Source: Methylomonas methanica (GTDB taxonomy: Bacteria > Pseudomonadota > Gammaproteobacteria > Methylococcales > Methylomonadaceae). Taken from it: DNA of 64,000 nucleotides. A program made the translations under genes and the position numbers. Each line of letters opens with the position of its first letter. Within the stretch, counting starts at the first letter, position 1. The DNA is taken from positions 62,001 through 126,000 of the forward strand of contig NZ_LUUG01000049.1 in the NCBI RefSeq assembly GCF_001644035.1. The letters are read 5' to 3'. This document shows, piece by piece, positions 8,378 through 18,694 of the stretch. Below the pieces are notes generated by a model that was given only the letters and a program-made list of their open reading frames with translations, was not told where the DNA came from and made no database searches.

Positions 8378-9787
8378 ATGTCTGTTGAACACGTTCTGAA
8401 ATTAATCCAAGAAAACGACGTAAAATTTGTCGACTTCCGTTTCTGCGATACGCGCGGCAAAGAACAACACGTTACTTTCCCAGCGCACACTATCGACGAA
8501 GATACCTTTGAAGAAGGTAACATGTTCGACGGTTCATCCATCGCCGGCTGGAAACACATCAACGAATCCGACATGATTCTGATGCCCGACCCAAGCACAG
8601 CGGTTATCGATCCATTTTTTGATGACAAAACCCTGATCTTGCGTTGCGATATTATCGAACCGAAAGACATGCAAGGTTATGTCCGCGACCCACGCTCCAT
8701 CGCCAAACGCGCAGAAGCCTATTTGCAATCTACCGGTATCGCCGATACCGCATTCTTCGGCCCTGAAAACGAATTCTTCATTTTCGACGACGTCCGCTGG
8801 AACACCGGCATGGGCGGCTGTTCCTACCAAATTGATTCCGAAGAAGCCGGTTGGAACTCAGAGAAAGTTTACGAAAACGGCAACATCGGTCACCGTCCAG
8901 GCGTTAAAGGCGGTTATTTCCCTGTTCCGCCAGTCGACTCATTCCAAGATATGCGTTCGGCAATGTGCTTGGTCCTGGAAGAAATCGGCCAAACCGTCGA
9001 AGTTCATCACCATGAAGTGGCAACTGCCGGTCAGTGCGAAATCGGTGTTAAATTCAACACCTTGGTTAAAAAAGCCGACGAAGTATTGGGCTTGAAATAC
9101 GTGATTGCCAACATTGCTCACGCTTATGGCAAAACCGCGACTTTCATGCCAAAACCACTGGTTGGCGACAACGGCAGCGGTATGCACGTTCACCAATCTT
9201 TGGCGAAAGGTGGTGTCAACCTGTTCACCGGCAACCTGTATGGCGGCCTGTCTGAAACCGCGCTGTACTACATCGGCGGTATCATCAAACACGCTAAAGC
9301 ATTGAATGCGATCACCAATCCATCAACCAATAGCTACAAACGTCTGGTTCCTGGTTTTGAAGCGCCTGTGATGCTGGCTTACTCAGCACGTAACCGCTCT
9401 GCGTCTATCCGTATTCCTTACGTCACCAATCCTAAAGGTCGCCGTATCGAAGTACGTTTCCCAGACTCAACCGCTAACCCATACTTGGCATTCTCCGCCA
9501 TGTTGATGGCCGGTCTTGACGGTATCCAAAACAAAATTCACCCAGGTGAAGCGATGGATAAAGACTTGTACGATTTGCCGCCAGAAGAAGAAAAAGCTAT
9601 CCCACAAGTAGCGTTCTCTCTGGATGAAGCCCTGGCAGCTCTGGATGCGGACCGCGAGTTCTTGACTCGTGGGGGCGTATTCACCGATGACGTGATTGAT
9701 GGCTACATTGCATTGAAACAAGAAGATGTGACTCGTCTGCGTATGAGCACTCACCCTGTTGAACTGGATATGTACTACAGCCTGTAA
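8378..9787 (+). CDS. glnA: Glutamine synthetase, type I
   Basis: A 469-residue GS-I, the same length as the enterobacterial enzyme. It makes glutamine from glutamate, ammonia and ATP as a cytosolic dodecamer. Visible signatures are [11 protein letters not shown], the catalytic GSGMHVHQS, the [10 protein letters not shown] glutamate-binding stretch and [10 protein letters not shown]. Tyr398 in [12 protein letters not shown] is the adenylylation site, so control by GlnE is expected. The RBS GGAG lies 12 nt upstream of the ATG. Unlike its neighbours I find no convincing NtrC dyad or -24/-12 pair in the 90 bp between the porin terminator and the start, so it may use a housekeeping promoter or a more distant one. 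Confidence 0.97.
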   Translation: MSVEHVLKLIQENDVKFVDFRFCDTRGKEQHVTFPAHTIDEDTFEEGNMFDGSSIAGWKHINESDMILMPDPSTAVIDPFFDDKTLILRCDIIEPKDMQGYVRDPRSIAKRAEAYLQSTGIADTAFFGPENEFFIFDDVRWNTGMGGCSYQIDSEEAGWNSEKVYENGNIGHRPGVKGGYFPVPPVDSFQDMRSAMCLVLEEIGQTVEVHHHEVATAGQCEIGVKFNTLVKKADEVLGLKYVIANIAHAYGKTATFMPKPLVGDNGSGMHVHQSLAKGGVNLFTGNLYGGLSETALYYIGGIIKHAKALNAITNPSTNSYKRLVPGFEAPVMLAYSARNRSASIRIPYVTNPKGRRIEVRFPDSTANPYLAFSAMLMAGLDGIQNKIHPGEAMDKDLYDLPPEEEKAIPQVAFSLDEALAALDADREFLTRGGVFTDDVIDGYIALKQEDVTRLRMSTHPVELDMYYSL

Positions 9788-9828
9788 ATAGCTAAGCCTG
9801 CTTCACACAGGCCCACACTATTGCAAAG

Positions 9829-9861
9829 CCCCGCAAGCTATCCGGCTTCGCGGGGTTTTTT
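9829..9861 (+). terminator. Terminator after glnA
   Basis: CCCCGC-AAGC pairs with GCTT-CGCGGGG (one bulge), followed by TTTTTT. A small GCCTG/CAGGC hairpin lies just before it. Confidence 0.85.
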
Positions 9862-9926
9862 ATGCCTCTATACTTACCTTATACCAATGCAATCGGCCGT
9901 GTTTGATTGAATTGAACAAACAACCG

Positions 9927-10289
9927 CTATTTGTCATCCTCAGGCATTTCAGGCGCTTTCCATGACCCGCGCTTATGCGCCTCCATAACAGTTTGCCAAC
10001 CATCTTCCAGCTCTTTTTCGGTGATGCCGAAATGTTGGAGAATTCCATTAAGACCTGACGGCAATTCAAGAGCTGGCTTGGCATTATTATTTGCACCCGG
10101 TGTTGCCTTTGGGGAAGATGAAATCAGTACACTGCCATTGATAGGTTTGATGGCACCTTTCTCACACTGGGCCTGATCGTCGGTATACAAAGTTTTTCCA
10201 TCGACGACACACTTCATCGGTTTGGCCATCGCCTGACAAACCGGTAAAAATGCGGATATGCTAAAGCCAATTAGGAACAGTATTTTCAC
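9927..10289 (-). CDS. Small secreted protein of unknown function
   Basis: 120 residues with a clear signal peptide (MKILFLIGFSISAFLPVCQAMA). The mature protein starts with a short segment PMKCVVDGKTLYTDDQAQCEKG that resembles the DUF4124-type motif (a Cys-Cys pair around a Y-T/S-D core), then a low-complexity Ser/Pro/Asn linker, and an acidic C-terminus. I do not recognise a defined function. It stands alone between glnA and sdaA, convergent with glnA. Confidence 0.6.
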   Translation of the reverse strand: MKILFLIGFSISAFLPVCQAMAKPMKCVVDGKTLYTDDQAQCEKGAIKPINGSVLISSSPKATPGANNNAKPALELPSGLNGILQHFGITEKELEDGWQTVMEAHKRGSWKAPEMPEDDK

Positions 10290-10538
10290 GATCTGGCTCC
10301 ATTAATCCAAAAGAAAGACATTCGCAGCTCGAACCCGAATTGTGTCGGAAAAACTGCTACTCAGTTTGTTTTCGCAACCTTTACGCATAAGTCTAGTTAG
10401 GAATGCCAGCCCTGCCTTTTCGTTTCTACATATTGTTTACAAGCTCGCGACAGAGGCATATTAATTGCTTTGCTATCGATGGGGACACAGATCCTTTATT
10501 CTTGAAACACTTTTCTCAGCACTATTTAGGCGATAACT

Positions 10539-11918
<1,380 letters not shown>

Positions 11919-12047
11919 CAACTGAGGTTTATTCAAGCCCAAGACTTGTAGCTTCGTTAAAACTCGCGCGTCTAACAAAAAGCCTGCCCAGCCCACCAAG
12001 CGCAACAGCACGATTTAGCAATTTCCGAGCTTTAGACGATAGCAAAA

Positions 12048-12614
12048 TTAACCATGTGTACGGAAATCGGTCGCTATATCCCCGTCATCATAAATCGCCT
12101 GGCCTCTGCCAAGAATGCCGTCCCGGCCGGACGCCGCAAATGCCATAATCTGGGCAGCCGTTTCCTGCGGAACTTCCAATTGATTGAGGCTGTTTTGCAA
12201 TAGTTCCAATACCACGTCGTAGTTATCGTCAATCGGCTGTAATCTTAAAAAATGGGAATGGCCGGGACAGAGCAGAGTGAGATGGGGTTTCTCGTCGCTG
12301 CCGACAAGATCGCCGGTGACGAACATCTCCAAAAACGCAAAGTCTCGATTATTCACCAAACTGGGCTTGGCGTTCCCTCTGGCAAAAGCCGCCGCAAAAT
12401 AATCATCAGCCAATTCGGACAGTTTTTTAGGCTCGACTGACTCGGCACTGAGCAAAGCGTTTACAAGCTGTTTTAGAGGTTCCTTTTGCTCCTGGATAGG
12501 CCTGGAGTAAAAATATCGGTTGATCCGATAGTCATCCAGCATACTGGCATAGAAAATATCCACAATTTTCGAAACCAGGTTCTCGTCAATTTTTGGCAAT
12601 AGTTTATCGTTCAT
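12048..12614 (-). CDS. Truncated-haemoglobin-like globin domain protein
   Basis: A 188-residue cytosolic protein. The N-terminal helices (VSKIVDIFYASMLDDYRINRYF) match the A/B-E region of truncated haemoglobins, which read VxxFYxxVLxDPRLxxFF. The C-terminal helices (DNYDVVLELLQNSLNQLEVPQ followed by AASGRDGILGRG) match the G-H region of group I trHbs. A histidine in PGHSHFLRLQPI lies where the proximal F8 His is expected. An insertion makes it about 50 residues longer than a standard trHb. Haem binding is plausible, not shown. A second trHb (group II) is encoded at 14108. Confidence 0.65.
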   Translation of the reverse strand: MNDKLLPKIDENLVSKIVDIFYASMLDDYRINRYFYSRPIQEQKEPLKQLVNALLSAESVEPKKLSELADDYFAAAFARGNAKPSLVNNRDFAFLEMFVTGDLVGSDEKPHLTLLCPGHSHFLRLQPIDDNYDVVLELLQNSLNQLEVPQETAAQIMAFAASGRDGILGRGQAIYDDGDIATDFRTHG

Positions 12615-12977
12615 CGTTTTATCCCCCGCTTTATAGTTAACCAGCTTATTTGCTTAAGTCAAATGCCGCATGAGTACGTCCCTTTTGCGTCTATTAAACG
12701 CAGCACCAGAGTATAAGTCCGATCCGACAATATCCGCTTAAACGTTCTTCAAAAATCAGCAGCTGGCAGGCAAAGACACAACATTTGAAAAAAAATTTTT
12801 AGCAAACAACATTAACGTCGAATGTTAAGTCTCTGAAGATGAATAACATTGAAAAATTGCGCGACAGATGTAGTTTAAAAACCACTTGAAATCCTCGTTT
12901 AACATAGGAAAATCGCGCCCGAAGCGGCATTTTTATGACGCTGTTCACACTTTATTCGATAAAAAAGAGGAGGCATT
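12615..12977. other. Intergenic region upstream of the 46-aa membrane peptide
   Basis: 363 bp, AT-rich. A possible sigma70 pair TTGAAA (12853) - 16 nt - TAGTTT is the best I can see upstream of the small gene; it is weak. I find no RNA gene or repeat. Confidence 0.4.
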
Positions 12978-13118
12978 ATGAAAATCGCACTTGTCGCTAT
13001 GGCCGGAGTCACTATCGGCGCACTGATAGCTATTTCAGCTTTTCAATTATTGAAAGTCATTTTTCAAGAAATGTACAAAATGGCGGCTGAGGCTTGGTAT
13101 AGCCCTGAGCAACATTAA
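12978..13118 (+). CDS. 46-residue single-span membrane peptide
   Basis: ATG at 12978 is preceded by a near-perfect ribosome-binding site (AGAGGAGG, 6 nt before the start), much stronger than most starts in the window. The peptide has one hydrophobic helix (IALVAMAGVTIGALIAISAF) followed by an amphipathic tail ending AWYSPEQH. A strong terminator follows 90 nt later, so it is probably an independent short transcript. I do not recognise a family. It could be a small subunit of a membrane complex or a regulatory peptide. Confidence 0.6.
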   Translation: MKIALVAMAGVTIGALIAISAFQLLKVIFQEMYKMAAEAWYSPEQH

Positions 13119-13208
13119 AACTGCCTGAGCATCGTTGCGGGCCGGTTAAATGACAGACGAAAACCGGCCAATTGAAGAACTAAACAAGCTGTAATGCCCA
13201 TATAAAGA

Positions 13209-13243
13209 AATGCCCCGTCGGTTTCCCGACGGGGCATTTTTCC
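13209..13243. terminator. Strong bidirectional terminator
   Basis: 13-bp perfect stem (AATGCCCCGTCGG / CCGACGGGGCATT) with a 4-nt loop and T-run. It lies between the small plus-strand gene and the convergent Bax-inhibitor-1 gene. Confidence 0.9.
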
Positions 13244-13312
13244 TTTAACAGCGTTGCTTTATCAATCCGCTTTGTTTAACACTCGCAGCGAATAGCGTAT
13301 TTGACCGAGCTA

Positions 13313-13981
13313 TCAGTCGTTACCGCCGAATACGCCCAACAATTGCAGCAAGCTGGTGAACAGGTTGTAGATGGACACATACAATGACACGGTGGCTAGA
13401 ATGTAATTGGTTTCGCCGCCGTGGATGATTTCACTGGTTTGATACAAAATCATACCGGACATCAGCAACACGAACATCGCGGAAACCGCCAACGACAACG
13501 CAGGTACCGAGAACAAGATCGCCGCCAAACCCGCGAAGAACGCTACCAGCACCCCTACCATCAGGAAGCCGGCCATAAAACTAAAATCCTTGCGGGTGGT
13601 CAGCGCGTAGCCTGACAAGCCCAGGAAAATAACGCCGGTACCGCCCAGTGCGGTTAAAATCAGTTCATGGCCGTTGCTGAACGCGTGTATGTACATGTTT
13701 AAAATCGGCCCCAGGGTCATACCCATGAAACCGGTCAACGCAAACACAAACACCAAACCCAGCGCACTATTACTGAAACGGGTGGTTAAAAACAGCAGAC
13801 CGAAGTAGCCCACCATGGTAATAATCAAGCCCGGATGCGGCAAATCCAGCGTCATTGCCACCGCAGCCATAGCTGCGCTGAACAGCAGAGTCATCGATAG
13901 CAATAAATAAGTATTCTTTAAAACCTTATTGGTCGCCAGTATGCCGGCTTCCGAACGAGCAGTTGCAGTATTTAAACGCAT
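13313..13981 (-). CDS. Bax inhibitor-1 / YccA family inner-membrane protein
   Basis: A 222-residue protein with seven hydrophobic segments, starting with a short cytosolic N-terminus (RLNTATARSEAGILATNKVLKNTY). The BI-1 signatures are visible: GPILNMYIHAF in the middle, and the C-terminal SEIIHGGETNYILATVSLYVSIYNLF with its conserved acidic residue and Tyr-rich final span. In E. coli the homologue YccA modulates the FtsH protease; related bacterial proteins are Ca leak channels. The gene is monocistronic, with the terminator at 13209-13243 behind it. Confidence 0.9.
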   Translation of the reverse strand: MRLNTATARSEAGILATNKVLKNTYLLLSMTLLFSAAMAAVAMTLDLPHPGLIITMVGYFGLLFLTTRFSNSALGLVFVFALTGFMGMTLGPILNMYIHAFSNGHELILTALGGTGVIFLGLSGYALTTRKDFSFMAGFLMVGVLVAFFAGLAAILFSVPALSLAVSAMFVLLMSGMILYQTSEIIHGGETNYILATVSLYVSIYNLFTSLLQLLGVFGGND

Positions 13982-14107
13982 GATCAGTTATCCTCTCAAA
14001 GTTACAAGTAATGCTGTGACCGCACAATGTCCCGGGAGTTTCAAGGCATTGTCGATACCGTCTGCTAGTATACCTAAAGAAATTGCACATACGAGGTTAA
14101 ATAGGAA

Positions 14108-14500
14108 ATGAGCCCCACCCCCTACGAGTTAATCGGCGGCGAGATGGCGTTGCGCAGCTTGGTCGATAGATTCTATTTTTATATGGATATTCTGCCGGAA
14201 GCCCAGGGCATCCGAGCCATGCACGCCCCCAGCCTGTCCACCGCCAAAGACAAATTATTTAAATTCTTCTCCGGCTGGCTGGGCGGCCCGAATTTGTTCA
14301 TCGAAGAATTCGGCCACCCGATGCTGCGCGCCCGGCATTTTCCGTTTCCGATTGGCGAATCGGAGCGCGATCAATGGATGCTGTGCATGAATAAGGCCTT
14401 GGACGAAATTGAGACGGATCCGCGCCTGCGCGAAAACATCCGTACCGCCCTGCAACAACTCGCGACGCATATGATTAACCAAGAAGCCACGGGAAGCTGA
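14108..14500 (+). CDS. Group II truncated haemoglobin
   Basis: 130 residues, the normal length of a trHbO. The signature stretch LFKFFSGWLGGPNLF followed by HPMLRARHFPFPIG is diagnostic of group II, with the proximal His in RARHFPF and the group II Trp (G8) in ERDQWMLCM. Such proteins bind O2 and NO and often act in oxidative or nitrosative stress. The stop is 5 nt before the start of the LapD-like gene, so the two are almost certainly co-transcribed. Confidence 0.93.
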   Translation: MSPTPYELIGGEMALRSLVDRFYFYMDILPEAQGIRAMHAPSLSTAKDKLFKFFSGWLGGPNLFIEEFGHPMLRARHFPFPIGESERDQWMLCMNKALDEIETDPRLRENIRTALQQLATHMINQEATGS

Positions 14501-14505
14501 GCCTC

Positions 14506-16410
14506 ATGTCATTATCCAAACAATTGTTAATCCTGATATCGGCGCTGTTTTTGATGATTTTCAGCGTCAATTTTGCGTTGAGCGTCAACAACATCAAGGA
14601 CTATCTGGAAGGCGAATCGAAGAATCATGCCCAGGATACCGCCACCTCGCTGGGCCTATCTCTTAGCCCTTACATGGCCGATAACCGCGATCCGGTGATT
14701 AAAACCATGATGAACGCAATTTTTGATATGGGTTATTACAAGGAAATCAGACTGGTCGATGCGGACAACAAAGAGCTGGTAGCCCTGAGCAGCGACAAAC
14801 GCATAGAAGGCGTGCCGGACTGGTTTACCGAACTCCTGCCGATGACATCGGCCACCGCCGAAAGCGAAATCAGCTCAGGCTGGAACATGAGCGGAGTGAT
14901 CTACGTCACCGTAAACTCCGGCTACGCCTATCTAAAACTGTATGAACAAGCCAAATCCGGATTTTACTATTCCCTGGCGGCGTTTTTGTTCTCCATCGCC
15001 CTGCTGGCACTGCTTTTGCGTGTCACATTGGCCTCGCTAAGAAAAATCGATCTATTGGCCCAGCAGATCAGCGACGGCCATTTCGAAAGCATAGAAGAAT
15101 TGCCCTGGACCCGCGAAGTTCGCAATGTAGCAGCGTCCATGAATACGATGTCCCATAAAATCAAAACCACGATAGCCGCACTGCATGGCAAACTGGACCA
15201 AATGGGCGCCAGCCTGTTACGCGACGATTTGACCGGGCTGTATAAAAAAGCTGTGTTCGAAACCGACATGAAAAATTTGGCATTGGAAGACGCAGATGCC
15301 TTTGTTGTATTGATAAAAATCGACAGTTTGGTCGATCTGGTTAAAGAGCGCGACAGCGACGTGATCGATCAATTCTTACAAGCGTTTGCCGCCATACTGG
15401 AAAAAATCGCCAAATTGGCTGGGGAACAATCCGGCAAAGCGTATCGATTCTACGGCGCCGAATTTGCACTCGTGCTGGAGATTGGAAATCCGGAACAATT
15501 GGAAGGGTTGGTGAAAGCCCTGAGCAACGAAGTTACCGAATTGGGCGAACGCTACCAAAAAACCGATTTGGCCCACATCGGCGTGGTTGCTTTCAATCCG
15601 CTGCTGACCACCGAAAGCCTGCTGGAAGCCGCCCACGAAGCTTACGAACAAGCGCATCTGATCGGCGCCAACAGTTATTTCATCCGCACCGGCGATAATT
15701 TTGCCCGCGATATTGCCACCTGGAAGGATTTGGTCTTCGACTGCGTCGACCACAACGGTTACTCGGTTTGGTATATTGGGCAGATCGCCGCATTCAGCAG
15801 CGGCGAACTGTTGATGGAAGAGGCTTTCATTCAGGTGCACGATAAACAGGGCGGCCTGGTGGCAATCGGTCCGTTCATCTCGATTGCCGAAAAATTCGCC
15901 AAAATCGTCGATCTGGATAAAGGCGTAATTCGCATCGCGTTGGATCATATTCAACACAATCACATCGAACACGCCATCGCCGTCAACGTATCGACCCGCA
16001 CCATCAAAAACAGCGATTTCCGGCTCTGGCTGGAGAAACTGATCAAGCAAAATCCGGCGGAAGCCAAAAAGCTGGTATTCAGTTTGTCTGCTTATGCCGT
16101 CGTCAAGGATATAGACGCCTATCAGGCCTTCATCGAAACCGTGCATCAATGGGGCGCGCGGGTGATGATAAAACGCTTCGAAACCCAATCCATGTCGGCG
16201 GAATTGGTCAAACGCCTGAAACCGGACTTTATCCGCCTGGCCCGCGACATCGGTAACGGCATCGACAGTTCCTCGCAAAAACACGCCTTCGTGCAAACCA
16301 TGCAAGAAATTTCCACGTTACTGGATATTTCGATTCTGGCCGAAAACGTACAATCGGATAAGGATTATCGCAGCTTAAAGGCGATAGGAATCGTCGGTGC
16401 CAGCCGCTAA
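14506..16410 (+). CDS. lapD: LapD-like inner-membrane c-di-GMP receptor (degenerate GGDEF-EAL)
   Basis: 634 residues: TM1 (about 5-27), a periplasmic LapD/MoxY N-terminal domain (about 28-148), TM2 (about 150-172), HAMP (to about 225), then GGDEF- and EAL-like domains. The GGDEF motif is degenerate (YGAEF) and the EAL motif reads EAF, so it should bind but neither make nor break c-di-GMP. In Pseudomonas, LapD holds the periplasmic protease LapG when c-di-GMP is high, keeping the LapA adhesin on the surface. The next gene is a LapG, overlapping by 14 bp, which supports the assignment. No LapA-type adhesin is in the window. Confidence 0.9.
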   Translation: MSLSKQLLILISALFLMIFSVNFALSVNNIKDYLEGESKNHAQDTATSLGLSLSPYMADNRDPVIKTMMNAIFDMGYYKEIRLVDADNKELVALSSDKRIEGVPDWFTELLPMTSATAESEISSGWNMSGVIYVTVNSGYAYLKLYEQAKSGFYYSLAAFLFSIALLALLLRVTLASLRKIDLLAQQISDGHFESIEELPWTREVRNVAASMNTMSHKIKTTIAALHGKLDQMGASLLRDDLTGLYKKAVFETDMKNLALEDADAFVVLIKIDSLVDLVKERDSDVIDQFLQAFAAILEKIAKLAGEQSGKAYRFYGAEFALVLEIGNPEQLEGLVKALSNEVTELGERYQKTDLAHIGVVAFNPLLTTESLLEAAHEAYEQAHLIGANSYFIRTGDNFARDIATWKDLVFDCVDHNGYSVWYIGQIAAFSSGELLMEEAFIQVHDKQGGLVAIGPFISIAEKFAKIVDLDKGVIRIALDHIQHNHIEHAIAVNVSTRTIKNSDFRLWLEKLIKQNPAEAKKLVFSLSAYAVVKDIDAYQAFIETVHQWGARVMIKRFETQSMSAELVKRLKPDFIRLARDIGNGIDSSSQKHAFVQTMQEISTLLDISILAENVQSDKDYRSLKAIGIVGASR

Positions 16411-17068
16411 CAAACGCGCACTCAACGCTGCCGGCATCGCCCTTATTGTCTTCAGCCTATGTTGCGGCATGGTGCTGGCAGCCGACTTATTAATCGATCA
16501 GAGCCTGCTGGATAAAGTAGAAAAAAAATACGGCTCGGCCGCCAAACAACGTTTTGTGGACTGGCAAAGTTTGATCGAGAACGGCAAAAGCTGGCCGGAA
16601 GCCGAGAAACTGGCGCGGGTCAACGACTTTTTCAACGGTAACGTCGAGTTTGTTGACGATATTATCCTGTGGCAAAAAACCGATTACTGGGCTGCGCCAA
16701 CCGAGTTTCTGGCCAAAGGTGCCGGCGATTGCGAAGATTACTCCATAGCCAAATATTTTACCTTGGTGGAAATGGGCGTCGATGAAAGCAAGCTACGGAT
16801 TACCTATGTCAAGGCTTTGGAACTGAATCAGGCTCATATGGTACTCACCTATTTCGACTCGCCGCGCGCGGTGCCCCTGGTGCTGGACAACTTAAAACCG
16901 GGCATCGTCGCGGCTACGCAACGCCGGGACTTGCAACCCGTCTACAGCTTTAACGGCACCGGCTTATGGCTTGCCAAAAGCAAAGGTTCCGGGCAACATG
17001 TCGGCGGTTCGGACCGCTTGAGCATGTGGACCGAGCTTAAATTAAGAATGCTGGAATCGCCTTTTTGA
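16397..17068 (+). CDS. lapG: LapG-like periplasmic cysteine protease (BTLCP family)
   Basis: 223 residues with a signal/anchor segment (GIALIVFSLCCGMVLAA). The transglutaminase-like triad is visible: Cys in GAGDCEDYSIAKYF, His in LNQAHMVLTYF and Asp in LVLDNLKPG. A GTG start at 16397 inside the end of lapD fits translational coupling. LapG cleaves the N-terminal retention module of biofilm adhesins and is released by LapD when c-di-GMP falls. It is Ca-dependent in known homologues. Confidence 0.92.
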   Translation: MPAANKRALNAAGIALIVFSLCCGMVLAADLLIDQSLLDKVEKKYGSAAKQRFVDWQSLIENGKSWPEAEKLARVNDFFNGNVEFVDDIILWQKTDYWAAPTEFLAKGAGDCEDYSIAKYFTLVEMGVDESKLRITYVKALELNQAHMVLTYFDSPRAVPLVLDNLKPGIVAATQRRDLQPVYSFNGTGLWLAKSKGSGQHVGGSDRLSMWTELKLRMLESPF

Positions 17069-17799
17069 ACAAACACACCGCCGCCTTACCATACAACCTG
17101 CGCCGCAGCAGCCGCGCCAAAAACACCCGCATCGTGGTCACCGCCGACAAAATCGAAGTGGTGGCACCGCTAAAAGTTTCCGAACGGCGCATTCAGGCTT
17201 TTGTGCATGCCCAAAAGGACTGGATAGAAGCCGCGCTAAAACGCGTCGTCGGCAGAATACAAACCGCCGCCCCACGGCTAGCGCCGAGCGAGTATCGGGA
17301 TGGCGTGCATATCCCCTACCAAAGCCACCGCTTACCGCTAAAAATCACCACTACTAAAGCCAAAACCGTCCGCATCGAGCTACTGAATGACGAGATATTT
17401 TGGGTGAAATTGCCCACTGGGATTGCCGATGAACAACACTCCCCACTGATTCAGCAAGCTTTGACCCGCTGGATGAAAAACCAGGCCAAGCAGCATGTGC
17501 AGGAATTGGTCGATCTACACGCACCGCGCTTTGCGCTGTTTCCGCGCAGTATCCGCATCAAAACCCAAAAAAGCCGCTGGGGCAGCTGCGGACCGAAAAA
17601 CGACATCAATATGAATTGGCTGCTACTGTTAGCCCCACCGGCGGTTTTGGAATACGTGGTGGTACACGAGCTTTGCCACATCAAACACAAAAATCATTCC
17701 CCGGCGTTTTGGCAACTGGTAGCCGAACATCTACCCGACTTTAAACAACACCGGCTTTGGCTTAAACAATACGGCGCCAGCGTGATGCAAGGCTTGTAA
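17065..17799 (+). CDS. YgjP/DUF45-type metallopeptidase-like protein
   Basis: 244 residues. The zinc motif HELCHIKHKNHSPAFW is intact (HExxH plus a third His), and the family marker KSRWGSCGPKNDINMNW precedes it. The TTG start overlaps the lapG stop, so it belongs to the same transcript. E. coli YgjP belongs to this family; the cellular substrate is not clear. No signal peptide, hence cytosolic. Its place after lapG may be coincidental. Confidence 0.85.
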   Translation: MNKHTAALPYNLRRSSRAKNTRIVVTADKIEVVAPLKVSERRIQAFVHAQKDWIEAALKRVVGRIQTAAPRLAPSEYRDGVHIPYQSHRLPLKITTTKAKTVRIELLNDEIFWVKLPTGIADEQHSPLIQQALTRWMKNQAKQHVQELVDLHAPRFALFPRSIRIKTQKSRWGSCGPKNDINMNWLLLLAPPAVLEYVVVHELCHIKHKNHSPAFWQLVAEHLPDFKQHRLWLKQYGASVMQGL

Positions 17800-18278
17800 T
17801 GGCGAAAAAACTGGGGTTTTATATTTTTGCGGCTTTATTTATTTTTGCCGGGCAATTTCTGGTCAATCAGGACTTAGTCAGCGGTACGCCACCGCCCATA
17901 GCCCAAACCACGCTGGCCGGCGAAAGTGCGATGCAACGCCTGAGCAAAGGTCCGGCCGTGCTGTATTTCTGGGCGGAATGGTGCGGGATATGCCGAAGCA
18001 TGCAGGACAGCGTCAGCAATGTACTGCGGGATTATCCGGGATTGACGGTCGCGGTGCGTTCGGGCGACGACAGCGCATTACAGAACTATCTAAAAAACAA
18101 GCAACTTAACTGGCCGGTTGTGAACGACAACAACGGCAGTCTCGGTCAACGTTACGGTATTAAAGGCGTACCGGCGATTTTCTTCATTAACGCCGCCGGC
18201 GATATTGTCTTTACCACGGTAGGCTATACCTCGGAATGGGGCATGCGTTTTAGGCTTTGGCTGGCAGGATTGGACTGA
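17799..18278 (+). CDS. Membrane-anchored thioredoxin-like protein (ScsD/TlpA type)
   Basis: 159 residues, an N-terminal anchor (LGFYIFAALFIFAGQFLV) then a periplasmic thioredoxin fold with the active site WAEWCGICRSM and the cis-Pro loop KGVPAIFFI. The CGIC dipeptide sets it apart from TrxA (CGPC). Start and preceding stop share a base (TAATG). Likely a periplasmic disulfide reductant; a partner in the window is not evident, though the LapG active cysteine is an obvious candidate. Confidence 0.85.
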   Translation: MAKKLGFYIFAALFIFAGQFLVNQDLVSGTPPPIAQTTLAGESAMQRLSKGPAVLYFWAEWCGICRSMQDSVSNVLRDYPGLTVAVRSGDDSALQNYLKNKQLNWPVVNDNNGSLGQRYGIKGVPAIFFINAAGDIVFTTVGYTSEWGMRFRLWLAGLD

Positions 18279-18300
18279 CGTTATAAACCTGCTTACCTAG

Positions 18301-18690
18301 TTAACGATCGGCGTGTTCCGCCAGATCACCCAAAGCCGCCAACTCCCGCTCCAGCAGCTCGCTATCGCCCAGGTTGAGTTCCACCAATCGGCGTAAGCTG
18401 GAAATGCTGTCTATATCGATATGCACGCACTTAAAACCCACTCTGTTGGCATCGGCATGGGTTGCCGCCACTTCCATGGTAATGCTGATTTCTTCTGATA
18501 AATCGAATTTCAAGGAATATAAAGCATCGGCCTGACCGACTAAGGGCTGCTCTAAATCCAACAGACAGCCGCGCAAGGACAGATCGATAATTTTGCAAGG
18601 ATAGGTTTGTCCAGAACCGGTTAACACAGCCCCTGTATGGTAAAAAATCCTGTGAAAACGGCGTTTATCATCGCTTTTTTCAAATGTCAT
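18301..18690 (-). CDS. PilZ-domain protein
   Basis: 129 residues from the ATG at 18690, 4 nt after the FHA gene stop; a longer start would run into that gene. The c-di-GMP binding elements are both visible: DDKRRFHRIF (RxxxR) at the N-terminus and DLSLRGCLL (D/NxSxxG) about 30 residues later. A C-terminal helix follows. It is a single-domain PilZ, probably a diffusible c-di-GMP adaptor, co-transcribed with the FHA protein. Confidence 0.85.
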   Translation of the reverse strand: MTFEKSDDKRRFHRIFYHTGAVLTGSGQTYPCKIIDLSLRGCLLDLEQPLVGQADALYSLKFDLSEEISITMEVAATHADANRVGFKCVHIDIDSISSLRRLVELNLGDSELLERELAALGDLAEHADR

Positions 18691-18694
18691 AGGC

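Noticed and set aside
15376-16305. A 309-codon open frame on the minus strand
   Set aside because: It lies wholly antisense to lapD, whose domains and overlap with lapG are clear. The translation has no family pattern.
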